This document shows positions 1 through 11,470 of a stretch of 64,000 nt of DNA, piece after piece; the stretch's first letter is position 1; each line of letters starts with the position of its first letter. The stretch spans positions 62,001 through 126,000 of the forward strand of contig DYJA01000005.1 of assembly GCA_020723345.1 (NCBI GenBank). Reading direction: 5' to 3'. The notes under the pieces were generated by a model, which made no database searches, had not been told where the DNA came from, and saw nothing but the letters and a program-made list of their open reading frames with translations. The translations under genes and the position numbers were made by a program. The stretch comes from Candidatus Aquidulcis sp. (lineage in GTDB: Bacteria > Chloroflexota > Anaerolineae > UBA4142).

Positions 1-323
1 AGATAGCCGCTCGCGCCTGCCTGCAACGCGGCGAAGATGTACGGCTCGTCTTCGTACGCGGTGAGCATCAACACGCGCGTGTTTGGAAATTCTTTTTTCA
101 CGCGGCGCGCGGCGTCCAGTCCATTCATGCGCGGCATCTGAATATCGAGCACCGCGACTTCGGGCTGCTCGCGCGCGATGAGCGCGAGCGCTTGTTCGCC
201 GTCGTTCGCCTCCGCGACGACGCGAATCGCGGCGTCCTCCTCCAAGAACTCGCGGATCCCTTTGCGGACAACGGCGTGATCGTCGGCGAGAACGACACGG
301 ATGAGTGGCTCGGTATTTTTCAT
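1..323 (-). CDS. Response regulator receiver domain, NarL/LuxR type (partial, runs off window start)
   Basis: Minus-strand reading from ATG at 323: MKNTEPLIRVVLADDHAVVRKGIREFLEE...VAVLDIQMPRMNGLDAARRVKKEFPNTRVLMLTAYEDEPYIFAALQAGASGY; classic receiver-domain motifs. Confidence 0.85.
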   Translation of the reverse strand, partial: MKNTEPLIRVVLADDHAVVRKGIREFLEEDAAIRVVAEANDGEQALALIAREQPEVAVLDIQMPRMNGLDAARRVKKEFPNTRVLMLTAYEDEPYIFAALQAGASGY

Positions 324-366
324 CGGATCACCTTTGGCGCAAATCTTAACACACTCGTCAACGAAA

Positions 367-407
367 CGCAAACTCGCCGCGTTCGGACTGAACGCGGCGA
401 GTTTGCG
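367..407. terminator. Perfect hairpin CGCAAACTCGCCGCGTTC..GAACGCGGCGAGTTTGCG
   Basis: Perfect inverted repeat between two minus-strand genes. Confidence 0.6.
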
Positions 408-422
408 TGCAGCATATTCCAT

Positions 423-662
423 TTACGCGCCCAGATCGCGACGCGCTTGCTCGAATTGCTCTTTGGTGACTTCGCCCTTGGCATAGCGCGTCTGCAAAAT
501 CGCCAAGGGCGTTTGCCCTGGCGTTGGCGTTGCCGCCGCGCCCTGATTATTGCGCGCGGCGGTGGCGACCAGCCACACCGCGCCGCCGATGATCAAAACC
601 CAGAACGCGATCATCAGCAATCCGCCGAACGCCATACCACCGAAACCGAATCCGCCCATCAT
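423..662 (-). CDS. SHOCT-domain small membrane protein
   Basis: N-terminal TM helix; C-term PLAILQTRYAKGEVTKEQFEQARRDL matches the SHOCT pattern. Confidence 0.8.
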   Translation of the reverse strand: MMGGFGFGGMAFGGLLMIAFWVLIIGGAVWLVATAARNNQGAAATPTPGQTPLAILQTRYAKGEVTKEQFEQARRDLGA

Positions 663-663
663 T

Positions 664-1029
664 TTACACCTCCAAAACTTTTTTCATTTCGTCGAATTGC
701 TCTTTCGTGATTTCGCCGCGCGCGTACCGCGTTTTCAAGATCTCGATTGCCGAATCGGGACGCGTCGCGCTGGTTACGCCGCCCGCGTCGCGCGCGACCC
801 AGACGACGAGCAGCGCGATGCCGCCGAGGACGAGCGCCCAGGTGACGAGCGAGGCAATCGCGCCGATGGGATTGTAACTCCAGCCGCCCATCATTCCGCC
901 ATAGCCGCTCATCATTCCAGGTCCCATCATACCAAATCCGCCCAATCCCATCATTCCCACACCGCCGAGCAGCGCAACCGCCAGCACGACGATGAGGACG
1001 ATGCCGAGCACCCAATTTGTGTTTTTCAT
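664..1029 (-). CDS. SHOCT-domain membrane protein (start chosen at MKNTNWVLG)
   Basis: C-term SAIEILKTRYARGEITKEQFDEMKKVLEV; paralog of the neighbouring gene. Confidence 0.8.
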   Translation of the reverse strand: MKNTNWVLGIVLIVVLAVALLGGVGMMGLGGFGMMGPGMMSGYGGMMGGWSYNPIGAIASLVTWALVLGGIALLVVWVARDAGGVTSATRPDSAIEILKTRYARGEITKEQFDEMKKVLEV

Positions 1030-1167
1030 TTTCGCCTCCCGCATTCTCGATTTCTGCGAACATTCTAACGCGTCGTTGTGAAGATTGAATGAAGATCGCG
1101 TGTCACTGTTTTGTGATTCAGTATAATCTGCATCGTCGCGTCGCGCCACCGCCATTGGACGCGATTG

Positions 1168-1189
1168 CGCCGCGCCATTTGGCGCGGCG
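1168..1189. repeat. Hairpin CGCCGCGCC-ATTT-GGCGCGGCG
   Basis: Perfect 9-bp arms, ATTT loop, next to the P-type ATPase stop; same style as 4392-4431. Confidence 0.6.
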
Positions 1190-1190
1190 A

Positions 1191-3674
<2,484 letters not shown>

Positions 3675-3677
3675 GGT

Positions 3678-4328
3678 TCAAACCTCCGGCTTGCCGCCGC
3701 GATACAACGTGAGCGTTCCAAAAACGCTCATGAACTGCGCTGCGATTTGGACGTCACAAAAGCCCGCGCGACGAATCAGGTCGGGCAGCACTCCTTGGAT
3801 CAGATCAGCGGTTCTTTCCAATCGCCGCGTCACGCGCGAAATCATCCATGCCCACCTGTTATGCGGCTTGCCAAAATCGATGATCAGCAATTGCCCGCCC
3901 GGACGTAATACGCGATGCGCCTCCTTGAGCGCGCGCACTTTGTCCTCCGTCGTCAAGTGATGCATCATCAAACTCGACAGCACGCGGTCGAAGGAATTCT
4001 TCGCGTATGAAAGTCGCTGCGCCATGCCCCAATCGAATTCGATGTTGACTGCGCGCCGCGCCGCTTTGGCGCGCGCAATTGCCAGCGCGCGCTCGTCTCC
4101 GTCGACTCCGATCACTTGAACGTCGGGGTGCATCTCTTTGACGAGGATTGTCAGCGTCCCGGTGCCGCAGCCGAGATCGAGCACCAGCGACTCGGGCGCG
4201 AGGCGCGCCTGTTCGATCAAGCGGCGCTTGAATGAAACTTCGCGCATCACCCACCGTAAGAGTGGATCGTAGAGCGGAGTCAGGAAATTAAAGCGCAAGG
4301 CGGGAATGTATTGGGCATTGCGGCTCAT
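3678..4328 (-). CDS. Class I SAM-dependent methyltransferase (UbiE-like)
   Basis: VLDLGCGTGTLTILV, VLRPGGQLLIIDFGKPHN. Confidence 0.88.
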   Translation of the reverse strand: MSRNAQYIPALRFNFLTPLYDPLLRWVMREVSFKRRLIEQARLAPESLVLDLGCGTGTLTILVKEMHPDVQVIGVDGDERALAIARAKAARRAVNIEFDWGMAQRLSYAKNSFDRVLSSLMMHHLTTEDKVRALKEAHRVLRPGGQLLIIDFGKPHNRWAWMISRVTRRLERTADLIQGVLPDLIRRAGFCDVQIAAQFMSVFGTLTLYRGGKPEV

Positions 4329-4391
4329 TGTCGAATCTCCCTAGATGCCGATCTGTGATCTCATCCTACCAGATTTTTGCGCCGCGCGAAA

Positions 4392-4431
4392 CCGCCATTT
4401 GGCGGATGGGCAGGCGCGCCAAGTGGCGCGC
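4392..4431. repeat. Pair of short hairpins CCGCC-ATTT-GGCGG and GCGCGCC-AAGT-GGCGCGC
   Basis: Perfect arms; same layout as the 1168-1189 hairpin. Confidence 0.6.
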
Positions 4432-4476
4432 GCGACCCGCATCTGGAATTCGTTGATCGATCAAGCGCGGAGGACA

Positions 4477-4509
4477 AAATCCCGCCGGTAAAAATAACCG
4501 ACGGGATTT
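4477..4509. terminator. Hairpin AAATCCCG..CGGGATTT downstream of the thioredoxin gene
   Basis: Inverted repeat with A/T flanks at the 3' end of a minus-strand operon. Confidence 0.55.
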
Positions 4510-4522
4510 CATGATTTGGGAT

Positions 4523-5011
4523 TCAAGTGCGGTGTGTCGCAAGTTTGTTTGCGGCTGCTTGATTTGGCGGTGTGCTCGGCACACTCAAGCCGGCAAATTC
4601 GCCCAATTGCCGACGGAGTTGCGCTGCCGACGCGACGCCGTTGTTGACGTGACGCGGCTGCCCGCGCGCGTCGATGACAAACGTCGTCGGCACGCTGAGG
4701 ACACCCCACTGATTTGCGAGGTCCATTCTTTCGGACGCGTCTATCTGGATGATCTGTAAACGGTCGCCAAACTGCGAGTGTAATTCTTCAAGCGCGGGGC
4801 GCTGGATGGTGCGACAAGGTGCGCAGTCGGGTGTCGTAAAGTACAAGATCGCTGGAGCGCCGACGCGAAAATCATCCAAACCCAGGTTGACTCGCTGACG
4901 ATTCGCGCGGCGCAGGATCATCAAGCGCAACGCGTTGAGCGCCAGGTACAACCCCACGCCCACTGTTATGATCAGAATCGCGATGCCGGAACGAATGAGC
5001 AGATCCATCAT
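4523..5011 (-). CDS. Thioredoxin-family protein, membrane anchored
   Basis: PAILYFTTPDCAPCRTIQRPAL (CxxC), VLSVPTTFVID. Confidence 0.85.
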   Translation of the reverse strand: MMDLLIRSGIAILIITVGVGLYLALNALRLMILRRANRQRVNLGLDDFRVGAPAILYFTTPDCAPCRTIQRPALEELHSQFGDRLQIIQIDASERMDLANQWGVLSVPTTFVIDARGQPRHVNNGVASAAQLRRQLGEFAGLSVPSTPPNQAAANKLATHRT

Positions 5012-5496
5012 CCCGCCTTGTGCGACGGACGCAGACCCGGAAATGTGCCGGCGGGCGGCTGCGCGTTAAAGCCGGGCGCGTGCAAACGACTGAGCCAATA
5101 GTACACAAAACAGCCCGCACAAAAACCGACGAACAGATTGAGCGCGGCAAGCGCGATGACGAGCCACGCCAAAGCCCAACCGACGACCGCGCTATTCAGC
5201 GCGAATGCCCCAGCCGCAATCGCCAGCACCGCGCCGCCCAGCCCTTGCGCGAACACATGCGGCTGCGGGTTGTCCACGAGCACCTCCGGCTTGACGAGTC
5301 CGCGCGGTTCGAGAAAACCGGTATAGATCAATCCAAAGCCGGGTTGACGCAACGCCGCCCCGCCGAGCAGCACCAAGCCAACCAGCGCCACTAACCACGG
5401 CGCGTTGACGATGAAGGCGAGGATCAGCACTGAAACGATCATCGCTTGATTGACGCGGATTGCAGAATGGTCGACCCGGGTCTGTAGTTCACTCAT
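5008..5496 (-). CDS. DUF4395 membrane protein
   Basis: VDHSAIRVNQAMIV...GFCAGCFVYYWL; 4-bp overlap with the thioredoxin gene. Confidence 0.8.
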   Translation of the reverse strand: MSELQTRVDHSAIRVNQAMIVSVLILAFIVNAPWLVALVGLVLLGGAALRQPGFGLIYTGFLEPRGLVKPEVLVDNPQPHVFAQGLGGAVLAIAAGAFALNSAVVGWALAWLVIALAALNLFVGFCAGCFVYYWLSRLHAPGFNAQPPAGTFPGLRPSHKAG

Positions 5497-5813
5497 CGTT
5501 ATCTCTCCTGAAGCAAAAGAAAAACTCATCGCCGCATTGCCAGCGATGAGTTTCTTGATTTTTGATCGAATCGGAAATCATCACCCCAATGCCAAGCGCG
5601 CGCGATGATTTTGCGCGCAGCAACAAAAGCCAACCGCCATCAGGATATCGCATCGTTCCGCAAGCATTCTGCACATTCTTCGCTTGATTATACTATCGCT
5701 TTGCCCAATCGGGCATAAAGAACGCGTTAGACTTTGAGTTTAACGAACGATTTATTTTTTCGACTGGTCAAGCCTCTCCCGCGCCTGGTCGAGAATTCAT
5801 TCGGGGGGCGTTC

Positions 5814-7154
5814 TCAAATTTCCGCATGCCGAATTTGCGGCACCGCCCAGAATGCCAGCAGCGCGAGCAGAATCACGACCAGTCCCATCAACGCGACTGT
5901 CGTTGGCGCGCCTACAATGGACGACATGACGCCCGCCAAAAGCGCGCCGGCTGGCATCAAGCCCCGGTCCAAGAAATAGATGCTCAACACGCGCCCGCGC
6001 AACTCGTCCGGCACGAGTATCTGCAACATCGTCATCGAGAGACTCATAAAGCACATCTGGAAACATCCGACCCCGGCGAGAGCCAGCATCGCCGAGATCA
6101 GCGAATTTGTTTGCGAAAACGTAATGAGAAAAATCCCCAACAAGATTAGCGCGCCTAAAAGAAGCAATCCACGATGGCGCAATTGTTTGGCAAGCGACGC
6201 CAGCAAGAACGTCGCGCCAACCGCGCCGACGCCGGGCGCAGCCAGCAACATGCCAAGACCTTCGGGACCCACGCCCAGAACGTCCTTTTGAAAAACCGGC
6301 ATCAACGTGTTGTACGGCATCGCGAAAATCGTCGAAATCAAACTCACCAAGACCAAACTCAATATGAGTGAATTGGACGCGACATACTTTAATCCTACTT
6401 TGAGATCTCCGAGCGCGGAAGACTCGCGTACCGACGCGGGCGCCGCGTCGACGCGCATCATATAGATCATCGCGAGCACGCCGACATAGGTTGCGCCTTG
6501 CACGAAAAAATTTCCGCCGCCGCCGAACCACGCGATCAAAAGACCGCCCAGCGTCGGCGCAAACAATTTTGTCACATTGAAACCCATCGAATTGAGCGCG
6601 ACGGCGTTCATCAAGTCTTCTCTGGGAACGACGCTGGGCAGGAGCGCTTGCCGCACCGGCTGGTTGAACGACCAAGCGAGACCCGTGCTCAGCGTGAACA
6701 CGAACAGATGCCAAACCTCTGCGCGTTCTGTTACCACCAAGGCACCCATGATAAAAGCCGTGATCATCAGCAGCACTTGGGTGCTGAGCAATAGCCCACG
6801 CCGATCCATCCGGTCGGCGGCGACGCCTGCTGCTGGCGCGGACACGAGAAAGGGCAAAGTGCGGAGACCATTGAGCGCACCCAAGAGTACCGACGAACCG
6901 GTCATATCGTAGAGCAGCCAGCCGAGCGTGACTTGTTGGAGCCACTGCCCGGCGCTCATGAACACGGTGCCGACAAACAGATAGCGATAATCGCGATGGC
7001 GCAAGGAAGAAAAAGTCGCGCCGCCAATCCGAATGGCTCTGATGCGTCTCTGCGCGCGCCGACCAGGCGCCTCCGCGATGGCGACGGCGGGCTGAGTGAT
7101 CGTGTCAACGCAAACGGATTCGTCGGGTGTTGCTTGGGTTGTGATTTTTGTCAT
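5814..7154 (-). CDS. MFS transporter (EntS/DHA3-like)
   Basis: FSSLRHRDYRYLFVGTVFMSAGQWLQQVTLGWLLYDMTGS. Confidence 0.88.
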   Translation of the reverse strand: MTKITTQATPDESVCVDTITQPAVAIAEAPGRRAQRRIRAIRIGGATFSSLRHRDYRYLFVGTVFMSAGQWLQQVTLGWLLYDMTGSSVLLGALNGLRTLPFLVSAPAAGVAADRMDRRGLLLSTQVLLMITAFIMGALVVTERAEVWHLFVFTLSTGLAWSFNQPVRQALLPSVVPREDLMNAVALNSMGFNVTKLFAPTLGGLLIAWFGGGGNFFVQGATYVGVLAMIYMMRVDAAPASVRESSALGDLKVGLKYVASNSLILSLVLVSLISTIFAMPYNTLMPVFQKDVLGVGPEGLGMLLAAPGVGAVGATFLLASLAKQLRHRGLLLLGALILLGIFLITFSQTNSLISAMLALAGVGCFQMCFMSLSMTMLQILVPDELRGRVLSIYFLDRGLMPAGALLAGVMSSIVGAPTTVALMGLVVILLALLAFWAVPQIRHAEI

Positions 7155-7259
7155 GCCGATCTATTCAGTCCATCCTTTGACGTGAAAAATCGGAGCGATT
7201 AAATCGTCGCGCGGAACCGGGCGCGTGATCCTGGCATTGTCGACGCGCAAAGCGCGCGC

Positions 7260-8291
7260 TCATTTGGCATGGCTCGTTGTCTCCGCGTCGCGAATTTTCG
7301 CGGAACAGCGTTTAATCAACGCGCCCGGAATCCAACGATGCACCGGCGCGAGGTCGGGGTCTTTGATCCGCGCGTCCAGCATCTCGAGCGTGGCTTCGAT
7401 CATTTGATCCACCGGTTGTTGAATCGTCGTGAGGCGATAGGCGGGCCACCCGGCGGCGGGAATGTCGTCAAAGCCGATGATCGAGAGCGCATCCGGAATC
7501 TTGATCGCCAGTTCGCGCGCGGCATCGAGCGCGCCCATCGCCATAATGTCGTTCGCGCAGAAAATCGCGTCGGGCGGATCGTTGCGCGCCAGTAATCGCT
7601 GCGCCGCCGCAAAACCGGATTCGTACGTGTACTCGCCCGGTTCGTACAGCCAATCCGGACAACCGCGCTCGCGCAATCGTTCGCCAAATCCTTTTTCGCG
7701 ATCCAGGTTCGTCGAAGTGTTTTTTCGTCCGGCGATGTAGGCGAGGCGCGTGTGACCGGCGTTCAAAAACAAATCGGCGACGAGGCGTCCCCCGGCGACA
7801 TTATCGCAACTGACCGCGCTCATCTCCGCGCCGGGCACGTAACGATTGAACAAGATCACCGGCGTTCCGCGGCGGGCGCATTCGTTCGTCATCTCGGAGG
7901 AAATGGTCGCGGAGGTGATGATGATCGCGTCGACTTGATATTGCAGCAACAGAGGCAGTGTGTCGTCCACGTCGCGATCGGGAGTGACGTTGAACAGCAG
8001 CGCGCGTCGACCGGTCGACTGCAAACGCTGGGTGAGTTTTTCCAGGACGGTCGGGTAGAACGGATTGGTCATGTCCGCCATGACAATGCCGACGATGTCG
8101 GTGCGCCGCGTGATCAGACTGCGCGCGAGCGCGTTCGGCGCGTACCCCAATTTGCGCGCCGCCGCCAGAACCTTGTCGCGCGTCTTCTGCCTCACCGCAT
8201 CGCTGTCGCTAAACACGCGCGACACGGTGGATTGCGACACTCTGGCGATGCGCGCCACATCATTTGAAGATGTTTTTTTTCGTAGCATCAT
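7260..8291 (-). CDS. LacI-family transcriptional regulator
   Basis: NDVARIARVSQSTVSRVFSDSDAVRQKTRDKVLAAARKLGYAPNALARSL; RBS GGAGGG before ATG at 8291. Confidence 0.93.
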   Translation of the reverse strand: MMLRKKTSSNDVARIARVSQSTVSRVFSDSDAVRQKTRDKVLAAARKLGYAPNALARSLITRRTDIVGIVMADMTNPFYPTVLEKLTQRLQSTGRRALLFNVTPDRDVDDTLPLLLQYQVDAIIITSATISSEMTNECARRGTPVILFNRYVPGAEMSAVSCDNVAGGRLVADLFLNAGHTRLAYIAGRKNTSTNLDREKGFGERLRERGCPDWLYEPGEYTYESGFAAAQRLLARNDPPDAIFCANDIMAMGALDAARELAIKIPDALSIIGFDDIPAAGWPAYRLTTIQQPVDQMIEATLEMLDARIKDPDLAPVHRWIPGALIKRCSAKIRDAETTSHAK

Positions 8292-8365
8292 TGCCCTCCA
8301 GTTGATCCGATAGACTGCCATGCGATTGCCGTTTCTCTCCCAAGAGCGTCTAAATCTAATCCTAA

Positions 8366-8381
8366 CTGAATACGTATTCAG
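8366..8381. promoter_or_regulatory. LacI-type operator 1, CTGAATACGTATTCAG
   Basis: Perfect 16-bp palindrome just downstream of the minus-strand -10. Confidence 0.85.
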
Positions 8382-8385
8382 CAAC

Positions 8386-8415
8386 ATTATACTTTGGCTT
8401 TGCCTCTCTTGTCAA
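8386..8415 (-). promoter_or_regulatory. Sigma70-type promoter for the lacI gene: TTGACA-N18-TATAAT (minus strand)
   Basis: Plus-strand TGTCAA at 8410-8415 and ATTATA at 8386-8391. Confidence 0.75.
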
Positions 8416-8478
8416 AAAGGGATCAAAAGTATGAAAAGGCAATTGGGTTTTCGATCTTGGATTGCGTCTGCGCCATTT

Positions 8479-8507
8479 TTGACAACGTATTTGAGTTTCG
8501 CTATAAT
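8479..8507 (+). promoter_or_regulatory. Consensus sigma70-type promoter TTGACA-N17-TATAAT
   Basis: TTGACA 8479-8484, TATAAT 8502-8507. Confidence 0.85.
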
Positions 8508-8513
8508 CGTTCG

Positions 8514-8527
8514 TGAATACGTATTCA
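8514..8527. promoter_or_regulatory. LacI-type operator 2, TGAATACGTATTCA
   Basis: Same 14-bp palindrome as operator 1, directly after the plus-strand -10. Confidence 0.85.
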
Positions 8528-8558
8528 AGGACAATGCCTTTGGCAAAGGAGCATTCGA

Positions 8559-8627
8559 ATGATACTCCACCGGCGCGTCGTCGAAGGGCTAGAGGCAATT
8601 CCGCTGCGCGTCATCGCGCTGGAATAG
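8559..8627 (+). CDS. Possible small ORF / leader peptide MILHRRVVEGLEAIPLRVIALE
   Basis: ATG with upstream AAAGGAG, within the leader downstream of operator 2. Confidence 0.3.
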   Translation: MILHRRVVEGLEAIPLRVIALE

Positions 8628-8636
8628 AATAAAAGT

Positions 8637-8701
8637 GTCCACGAAGGACACGAAGAACCGCGAAGATTTTTTCTTCGTGTCCCTTCGTGCGCTTCGTGGA
8701 C
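8637..8701. repeat. Dispersed inverted repeat GTCCACGAAGGACACGAAG...CTTCGTGTCCCTTCGTGCGCTTCGTGGAC
   Basis: Self-complementary; related copy at 10545-10606. Confidence 0.8.
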
Positions 8702-8721
8702 GAAAATATTTCTCGGGGGAG

Positions 8722-9513
8722 ATGGTTATGCCGAAACTTGCCGCGAATCTGACGATGCTGTACACCGACAGCCCGTTTCTGGATCGTTTCGCGCGCGCGC
8801 GCGCGTCGGGCTTTCGGTACGTCGAGTATCTTTTTCCGTACGAGCACGACATCAGCGCGCTGGCAGCCGCGTTGGAAAAGAACGGCTTGACCCAGGTGCT
8901 GTTCAACTTACCCGCGGGAAATTGGGGCGCGGGTGATCGCGGAATCGCCGTGTTCCCGGATCGCAGCGGCGAATTTCGTCAAGGTGTTGCGCGCGCGATT
9001 GAGGTTGCCAAGATTCTCAAAGTCAAACAGTTGAATTGTTTGGTCGGAAAACGCGATGAGAAGATTCCGCTTGCCGATCAACAACGTGTGATGATTGAAA
9101 ACTTGCGTTATGCCGCAAGCGAACTCGGCAAGCACGCTCTTTTGCTCCTGATCGAAATGCTCAATCCGTACGACGTGCCGAACTTTATGCTCGCGAGTCC
9201 ACGCGCCGCGTTCGCCGCGCAGGAGCAGGTCGCGTCGCCGAATCTCAAGGTGCAGTACGACGTGTACCACGCGCAGCGCACCGAAGGCGAACTCGCCGCG
9301 ACGTTCCAGAAAAATCTCGCGCGCATCGGACATGTGCAAATCGCCGATAACCCCGGTCGCCATCAACCGGGGACAGGCGAGATCAACTATCGCTTTCTGC
9401 TGAATCATTTTGATCGCGTCGGCTACGCGGGTTTCGTTGGATTGGAGTACATCCCAGAAGGAACGACGGAACAATCGCTCGCATGGGTCAAAGAGTACGG
9501 ATTGACAGTGTAG
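8722..9513 (+). CDS. hyi: Hydroxypyruvate isomerase family (TIM barrel)
   Basis: MVMPKLAANLTMLYTDSPFLDRFARARASGFRYVEYLFPYEHD...FNLPAGNWGAGDRGIAVFPDR; RBS GGGGGAG. Confidence 0.85.
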   Translation: MVMPKLAANLTMLYTDSPFLDRFARARASGFRYVEYLFPYEHDISALAAALEKNGLTQVLFNLPAGNWGAGDRGIAVFPDRSGEFRQGVARAIEVAKILKVKQLNCLVGKRDEKIPLADQQRVMIENLRYAASELGKHALLLLIEMLNPYDVPNFMLASPRAAFAAQEQVASPNLKVQYDVYHAQRTEGELAATFQKNLARIGHVQIADNPGRHQPGTGEINYRFLLNHFDRVGYAGFVGLEYIPEGTTEQSLAWVKEYGLTV

Positions 9514-9528
9514 AATGAAAATGAAATT

Positions 9529-9600
9529 GGACACAGATTTACACAGATAAACACAGATTATTCTTTTCCGATCAGTGTGCATCAGTGTTAATCAGCATCC
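9529..9600. repeat. Dispersed repeat GGACACAGATTTACACAGATAAACACAGATTA...ATCAGTGTGCATCAGTGTTAATCAG
   Basis: Same family as the intragenic segment 47258-47342. Confidence 0.75.
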
Positions 9601-9620
9601 TCTTCTCAAAGGAGAATACC

Positions 9621-10514
9621 ATGGAATGCATCGGATTCATCGGCTTGGGGATCATGGGCAAGCCCATGTCGCAACATTTGATCAAGGCGGGGTACGCGCT
9701 GACGGTTTTGGATCGCACGCCGGAGGTTCAGCAAGAAATCGTCGCGGCAGGCGCGCACGCCGGCACATCGCCTAAGCAAGTCGCGGAGCAAAGCGATGTC
9801 GTCGTCACGATGCTGCCCGATTCGCCGGATGTCTCAGAAGTTGTTTTGGGCAAGAACGGCGTGCTGGAAGGGTTGCGCCCCGGCAGTTTGTTCATCGACA
9901 TGAGCACGATCTTGCCATCGGTCGCGCGGCGCGTGACGGACGCCGTGCGCCAGAAAGGCGCGGATGGTTTGGACGCGCCGGTATCGGGTGGGCAGGTCGG
10001 CGCGCAGAATGCGACGCTTTCGATCATGGTCGGCGGTTCAGCTGCCGCGTTCGCGCGCGCCAAGCCGATCTTTGAAAAGATGGGCAAGAACATCGTCCAC
10101 GTCGGCGAAGCCGGCGCGGGACAGGTGACGAAAGCGGCGAACCAGGTCGTCGTCGCGGTCACGATTGCCGCGGTGAGCGAAGCGTTGTTGCTCGCGGCAA
10201 AAGCCGGAGTGGATCCCGCCAAAGTGCGCGAGGCGTTGCTTGGCGGATTCGCGCAGAGCCGGATTCTTGATCTGCATGGCAATCGCATGTTGCAGCGCAA
10301 TTTTCAACCTGGGTTCAAAATGAAATTGCATCGCAAAGATATGTCCATCGTGTTGCACACTGCGCGCGAGTTGGGCTTGGCGCTGCCGACGAGCGCGGGC
10401 GTCGCCGAGTTGATGAACGCGGCAATGGGAAATGGCGGCGCGGAGTTGGATCATTCCGCGCTGGTGATGATGTTGGAGAAACTGGGGAATTTTGAGATAC
10501 CGAAAGCGGGCTAA
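9621..10514 (+). CDS. garR: 2-hydroxy-3-oxopropionate (tartronate semialdehyde) reductase
   Basis: MECIGFIGLGIMGKPMSQHLIKAGYALTVLDRTPE; beta-hydroxyacid dehydrogenase motifs DAPVSGGQVGA, GAGQVTKAANQ. Confidence 0.85.
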   Translation: MECIGFIGLGIMGKPMSQHLIKAGYALTVLDRTPEVQQEIVAAGAHAGTSPKQVAEQSDVVVTMLPDSPDVSEVVLGKNGVLEGLRPGSLFIDMSTILPSVARRVTDAVRQKGADGLDAPVSGGQVGAQNATLSIMVGGSAAAFARAKPIFEKMGKNIVHVGEAGAGQVTKAANQVVVAVTIAAVSEALLLAAKAGVDPAKVREALLGGFAQSRILDLHGNRMLQRNFQPGFKMKLHRKDMSIVLHTARELGLALPTSAGVAELMNAAMGNGGAELDHSALVMMLEKLGNFEIPKAG

Positions 10515-10544
10515 TTCCAGCAGCGTGACAAAGATCGAATCAAT

Positions 10545-10606
10545 CCACGAAGAGCACGAAGGGACACGAAAAGAAAACCTTCGTGAACCTTCGTGTCCTT
10601 CGTGGG
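10545..10606. repeat. Dispersed inverted repeat CCACGAAGAGCACGAAGGGACACGAAAAG..CTTCGTGAACCTTCGTGTCCTTCGTGGG
   Basis: Same family as 8637-8701; enclosed by TTCCAGCAG (10515-10523) and CTGCTGGAA (10631-10639). Confidence 0.8.
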
Positions 10607-10661
10607 CAAAAGAACTTGCGGGCAGTGTAACTGCTGGAAAGTAATTCAAAAAAGGGATTCA

Positions 10662-11432
10662 ATGAAAACCAATCTCGCCAAACAAAAAATGTTGCGCGGT
10701 GAACCGGCGCTCGGCTATTCCGCGAAACTCGGTTCGCCGGTCGCCGCCGAGTTTCTGAGCCACTGCGGCGTTGACTTTGTGATGATCGACGGTCAGCACG
10801 GCTCGTGGGGCGCGGATTCGCTGATCCAAGGTTTGCAAGCGGTCTGCGCCGGACCGGCGATGCCGTTCGCGCGCGTCGCGTACAACAGTTTCACTCTGAT
10901 CGGACAAATGCTCGACGCGGGCGCGCTCGGCATTATTATTCCGATGGTGGACACCGTCGAGCAAGCGCAAGCCGTCGCGAAAGCGTGCCGCTATCCGCCG
11001 GTCGCGGAGCGTTCGTTCGGCTTTGGACGCGCGCTCGCGTACGGCAACGATTATACGGATCAGATCAACGACGAACTTTTCGTCGCGGTGCAGATCGAAA
11101 GCGCGCTCGCGGTGGAAAATGCCGAAGCGATCATGGCGGTGCCGGGCATCGACGGCTGCATGATCGGTCCGCAAGATTTGGCGTTGTCGCTCGGCTTCCA
11201 CCCGCGCGAAATTCCGAAACGCGACGAACACGCGCGCGCGTTGGAGCGCGTCGTGCAGGCGTGTCGTAACACCGGCAAGATTCCCGGCATCGATACCGGC
11301 GCGCCGGACTTGGCGGCGCAGCGCGTCCAACAAGGATTTCGTTATATCCCGATGGGCAGCGATGTGAGGTTCTTGAATGGCGCGGCAGTCGCCGGGTTGA
11401 ATCAGGTGAGGCAAGCCATCGCGCCAGGGTAA
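10662..11432 (+). CDS. HpcH/HpaI aldolase family (2-keto-3-deoxy sugar-acid aldolase-like)
   Basis: FLSHCGVDFVMIDGQHGSWG, GALGIIIPMVDTVEQAQAVAKACRYPP.ERSFG. Confidence 0.88.
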   Translation: MKTNLAKQKMLRGEPALGYSAKLGSPVAAEFLSHCGVDFVMIDGQHGSWGADSLIQGLQAVCAGPAMPFARVAYNSFTLIGQMLDAGALGIIIPMVDTVEQAQAVAKACRYPPVAERSFGFGRALAYGNDYTDQINDELFVAVQIESALAVENAEAIMAVPGIDGCMIGPQDLALSLGFHPREIPKRDEHARALERVVQACRNTGKIPGIDTGAPDLAAQRVQQGFRYIPMGSDVRFLNGAAVAGLNQVRQAIAPG

Positions 11433-11470
11433 CTGCTTGGCGTTGGCAGAGTGACAGAAAAGGAGAGGCA

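Noticed and set aside
192-1068. Plus-strand ORFs 192-710 and 550-1068
   Set aside because: Opposite-strand shadows of the response regulator and SHOCT genes; Arg-rich, no recognisable domain
5489-5674. Small minus-strand ORF upstream of the DUF4395 gene
   Set aside because: No RBS or domain; overlaps the better-supported DUF4395 start and an apparent hairpin
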